From: Woeseiaceae bacterium
GTDB taxonomy: Bacteria; Pseudomonadota; Gammaproteobacteria; Steroidobacterales; Woeseiaceae
DNA length: 64,000 nt
Reading direction: 5' to 3'
Assembly (NCBI GenBank): GCA_021773055.1
Contig: JAJFKV010000053.1
Span: 1-64,000, forward strand
Part shown: in pieces, positions 61,506 to 64,000 of the stretch
How the letters are laid out: each line of letters begins with the position of its first letter
How positions within the stretch are numbered: position 1 is the stretch's first letter
Program-made: the position numbers and the translations under genes
The notes under the pieces: generated by a model
What the model saw: the letters and a program-made list of their open reading frames with translations, nothing else
What the model was told of the DNA's origin: nothing
Databases searched by the model: none

Positions 61506-62402
61506 CTAGTCTTTCTTGCGCGCCCGGGGGTGCGTTTGGTCGTATATCTGGGCCAGATGCTGGAAATCAAGGTGTGTATAAACCTGTGTCGTCGAGATAT
61601 TGGCGTGGCCTAACAGCTCCTGGACGCCGCGCAGATCGTGGCTGGATTCGAGCAGGTGTGTCGCGAAAGAGTGCCGGAACAGATGCGGATAAACATTCGT
61701 GTCGATACCCTGGCGCCGAGCCCAGTGGGAGACCCGGGCCTGCACGGACCGTGGGCTGATACGGGTACCCCGGTTGCTAACGAATAACGCCACCTCTTCG
61801 GCGGCCGCCAGTTGCACGCGCGATTGATCCCATCGCTGCAGGGCGTGTAGTGCCTTGCGGCCGACCGGAATGATACGGTCCTTATTGCCCTTGCCCGTCA
61901 CATGAACCATTGCGCCCTGCATGTCCACGTCGCCGCAATTCAGTCCTGTGAGTTCAGACAAGCGCAGGCCGGACGAGTACAACAGCTCGAGTATCGCGCG
62001 ATCACGGTCCACGAGCGGGCCTTTGCCGGGAATGTTGAGCAGGTGCGCCATTCGATCGGCGTCGAGGTTTCCCGGCAAGCGTTTCTTGCCTTTGGGCGCC
62101 GATACATCCGTGATCGGATTGCTGTCTACATGTTTCTCGCGCATCAGATAGCGAAAGAAGGTGCGGCAGGCCGAGAGGCGGCGCTGAATGCTTCTTGCGC
62201 TAAGTCCCTTGCGATAGCTGGATGCTGAAAACGCTCGAAAATGCTCACTGTCCATCCCACTCCAGGAGTTCACGCCGGAGTATTCGCGGAAAGCGAGCAG
62301 CGCCTCGAGATCGCGACGGTAATTCTTACAGGTTTCCGGAGATAAGCGACGCTCGAATTCGAGGTGGCGAATAAAATTGTCGATCCAGCCCGAGTTGTCC
62401 AC
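61506..62402 (-). CDS. xerC: Tyrosine recombinase XerC
   Basis: XerC with XerD resolves chromosome dimers at dif sites. The 298-residue protein has an N-terminal SAM-like core-binding domain (FIRHLEFERRLSPETCKNYRRDL) and a catalytic domain with the RKHRHY residues: R in SSGLRLSELTGL, K in TGKGNKDRIIP, HLFRHSFATHLLE, and the tyrosine in ISTTQVYTHLDF. The start is GTG. Position downstream of dapF and DUF484 is as in E. coli. Confidence 0.96.
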   Translation of the reverse strand: MDNSGWIDNFIRHLEFERRLSPETCKNYRRDLEALLAFREYSGVNSWSGMDSEHFRAFSASSYRKGLSARSIQRRLSACRTFFRYLMREKHVDSNPITDVSAPKGKKRLPGNLDADRMAHLLNIPGKGPLVDRDRAILELLYSSGLRLSELTGLNCGDVDMQGAMVHVTGKGNKDRIIPVGRKALHALQRWDQSRVQLAAAEEVALFVSNRGTRISPRSVQARVSHWARRQGIDTNVYPHLFRHSFATHLLESSHDLRGVQELLGHANISTTQVYTHLDFQHLAQIYDQTHPRARKKD

Positions 62403-62414
62403 AGCGCGATCGCC

Positions 62415-63119
62415 TCAAAAGCGTTTCAGGGCCGCCGCGACGAGGTCACCCAGACGAGTCAGGAAATCAATGCTCATGCCAGGGTGGAAGCGATTAGCGT
62501 CTGCGCTGCCGATGGCAAGAAAGCCGATTTCCGTGCCGTTGCTTAGTGGCACCAACGCGGCTGAGCCGATCTCGCCGGCATCTTCCTGAAACAGAAAATC
62601 ACGTTGTGTATCGCGTATCTGACCACAGCGCGCCGAGCTCGCATCCAGGAAGGTTTTGAAAGGACTGAGTGCCTCAGCTTTTTTCTCGACGACGCGAAAA
62701 AACCGGCCAGCATCGATATCGTCGAATGCATCCGGGTCACCAAAAACGACCAGCACGGCATGATCAGCACCGAAACCGCTGCGCATGCCTACCTCAAGAG
62801 CGATGATCGTCGTTTTCAGATCAGTGGCAGCCAGCAACTGCATCGACAATTCGTGAATTTTGGCCGCCAACAGGTCATTGGCTCGCGCCACTTCGATCAA
62901 CTCTTTGAGTTGCTTCTCAAGCTTGAGGTCTTTCTGCCGTAAGACGGATACCTGGCGTTCGACCAGCGACACCGCGCCGCCCGTGGCGTGTGGCAGGTTG
63001 AGCGTATTCAGAAGATTCGCATGGCCCTCAAAAAAGTCCGGATGCGCAGCCAGGTAATCGTGGATGGCTTGCTCTGATAATTCTTCGTCAACGTACTCGA
63101 CTTCGGGTTGCGTGCTCAT
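62415..63119 (-). CDS. DUF484 family protein
   Basis: A 234-residue protein starting with the DUF484 pattern (IHDYLAAHPDFFEGHANLLNTLNLPH) then a short coiled coil and a GAF-like domain to the end (GSADANRFHPGMSIDFLTRLGDLVAAAL). Function unknown, but the family is nearly always found between dapF and xerC, as here. 7 bp after dapF. Confidence 0.93.
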   Translation of the reverse strand: MSTQPEVEYVDEELSEQAIHDYLAAHPDFFEGHANLLNTLNLPHATGGAVSLVERQVSVLRQKDLKLEKQLKELIEVARANDLLAAKIHELSMQLLAATDLKTTIIALEVGMRSGFGADHAVLVVFGDPDAFDDIDAGRFFRVVEKKAEALSPFKTFLDASSARCGQIRDTQRDFLFQEDAGEIGSAALVPLSNGTEIGFLAIGSADANRFHPGMSIDFLTRLGDLVAAALKRF

Positions 63120-63126
63120 AGTTCGC

Positions 63127-63963
63127 TCATTCCTGTAGATCCATCATTCCTTCGTCGATCAGTTCGGCATTGCCCTTGAGCCAGACAGTTGCTTCGCCGC
63201 CGCGCCAGCTTACCACGACTTGGCCGCCCGGCAGTTGAACTCGAACCTCTTCATCCAACAAGCCACGGCGCTGCCCGGACACCACGGCTGCGCAAGCACC
63301 TGTGCCGCATGCGGCGGTTTCTCCAACCCCCCGTTCGTGCACTCTGAGATCGATATGCTGGCGGTCCAGAATGTGCATGAAGCCAACATTGGCGAGCTCC
63401 GGAAAGCGTTCATGATGCTCAATCTCAGGCCCAAGGTCACCGACAGGGGCCTTGCTGACATCAGCCACCTGCAAGACTGCGTGCGGATTGCCCATGGAAA
63501 CAGCGCTGATCTCGATGTTGTTGCCAGCAACATCCAGCAAGTAAGTCCTGGTGGTGGCGGTCGCCGTAAACGGTATGCGTGCCGGTTCGAACCGCGGCTT
63601 TCCCATACTGACAGCTACCTGACCGTCTTCGAAAATGCGGGCTGCGATATTGCCGGCGGGGCTTTGCAGCGAAAACTGTGAGCCGTTGTTATCAACACCG
63701 GCCAGATGTTTGGCGACGCAGCGCACACCGTTGCCGCATTGCTCAACTTCGGAGCCGTCAGCATTAAATACCCGGTAGCTCGCGATGCAGGTTTCATCGC
63801 TGGCCGGTCCGACCCACATCATTTGATCAAACCCCGGCCCGACCCCCTCAACGCCGAGTTCGCGAATCGAATCACCACTGGGCGGCGGTAAGTTATCGAC
63901 ACGCTGGTCGACGATCACAATCAGATTTCCGGTGCCGTGCATTTTCGAATAGGGAACGCGCAT
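63127..63963 (-). CDS. dapF: Diaminopimelate epimerase
   Basis: DapF converts LL- to meso-diaminopimelate for lysine and peptidoglycan synthesis. The 278-residue protein has MHGTGNLIVIVDQR at the start, the first catalytic cysteine in VEQCGNGVRCVA, a proton-acceptor-type SVSMGNPHAV region and the second catalytic cysteine in ERGVGETAACGTGACA. The start ATG at 63963 is 37 bp from the window edge, so an upstream gene such as lysA cannot be seen. Confidence 0.97.
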   Translation of the reverse strand: MRVPYSKMHGTGNLIVIVDQRVDNLPPPSGDSIRELGVEGVGPGFDQMMWVGPASDETCIASYRVFNADGSEVEQCGNGVRCVAKHLAGVDNNGSQFSLQSPAGNIAARIFEDGQVAVSMGKPRFEPARIPFTATATTRTYLLDVAGNNIEISAVSMGNPHAVLQVADVSKAPVGDLGPEIEHHERFPELANVGFMHILDRQHIDLRVHERGVGETAACGTGACAAVVSGQRRGLLDEEVRVQLPGGQVVVSWRGGEATVWLKGNAELIDEGMMDLQE

Positions 63964-64000
63964 TTGTTTTCGTCTTTCGTCGCAATAGTGCTCAATGGAC

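Overview
The window is a 64 kb stretch of bacterial chromosome, densely coding (no gene-free gap over about 250 bp) with moderately high GC. Gene content and order point to a gammaproteobacterium: rpoH-ftsX-ftsE-ftsY/rsmD-coaD, ubiE-ubiJ-ubiB, dapF-DUF484-xerC and coaBC-dut-pyrE are all arranged much as in Escherichia coli and Pseudomonas. The marine-type dedicated sortase cassette, the TonB-dependent receptor, sodium-coupled SstT and GTAG-type REP palindromes suggest a free-living, probably marine or sediment lineage near Chromatiales/Woeseiales or Xanthomonadales. That placement is inference; there is no rRNA or tRNA gene to anchor it.

Region by region. 1-4.7 kb (+): the end of pntA, pntB, an HNH nuclease, a flap-type 5'-3' exonuclease, a fructosamine-kinase-family protein and an SDR. 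4.7-13.2 kb: a hemH-VOC operon, an orphan gene, a FadI-type thiolase, a MATE exporter, a BBE-type flavoprotein, a DUF924 protein and two small lipoproteins. 13.4-19.3 kb: the gltBD operon. 19.3-24.8 kb: a complete proteobacterial dedicated sortase (Pds) cassette (kinase, response regulator, VIT/VWA target, class GN sortase). 24.8-31.7 kb: HIT and DDAH-like proteins, a second MATE, then a compact minus-strand operon of a LuxR regulator, a LuxR-alpha/beta-hydrolase fusion and a third MATE. 31.9-34.3 kb: a calcium-repeat lipoprotein and a secreted companion. 34.4-37.4 kb: glutaryl-CoA-dehydrogenase-like ACAD, an Mpo1-like membrane protein, an OmpA lipoprotein and a DUF3465 protein. 37.4-43.5 kb: rpoH with a perfect CIRCE operator, ftsX/E/Y, rsmD, coaD, mutM, rpmG and rpmB. 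43.6-52.3 kb: radC, sstT, coaBC, dut, pyrE, an exonuclease III at the position of Pseudomonas crc, ampG, a Rieske protein and trmB. 52.4-56.6 kb: a TonB receptor, an acyltransferase, an FkbM methyltransferase and a DUF454 protein. 56.6-64 kb (-): ubiB, ubiJ, ubiE, hslU, hslV, xerC, DUF484 and dapF.

Most of the window is core housekeeping. The parts most worth a second look are: (i) the LuxR / LuxR-hydrolase / MATE operon, which looks like a self-contained sense-and-export module; (ii) the Pds cassette, whose biological role is poorly known; (iii) a textbook CIRCE element in front of rpoH, linking HrcA to sigma-32; (iv) GTAG-type REP palindromes whose TAG is the stop codon of three, probably four, genes; and (v) a seven-codon arginine-rich mini-ORF that overlaps the gltB start.
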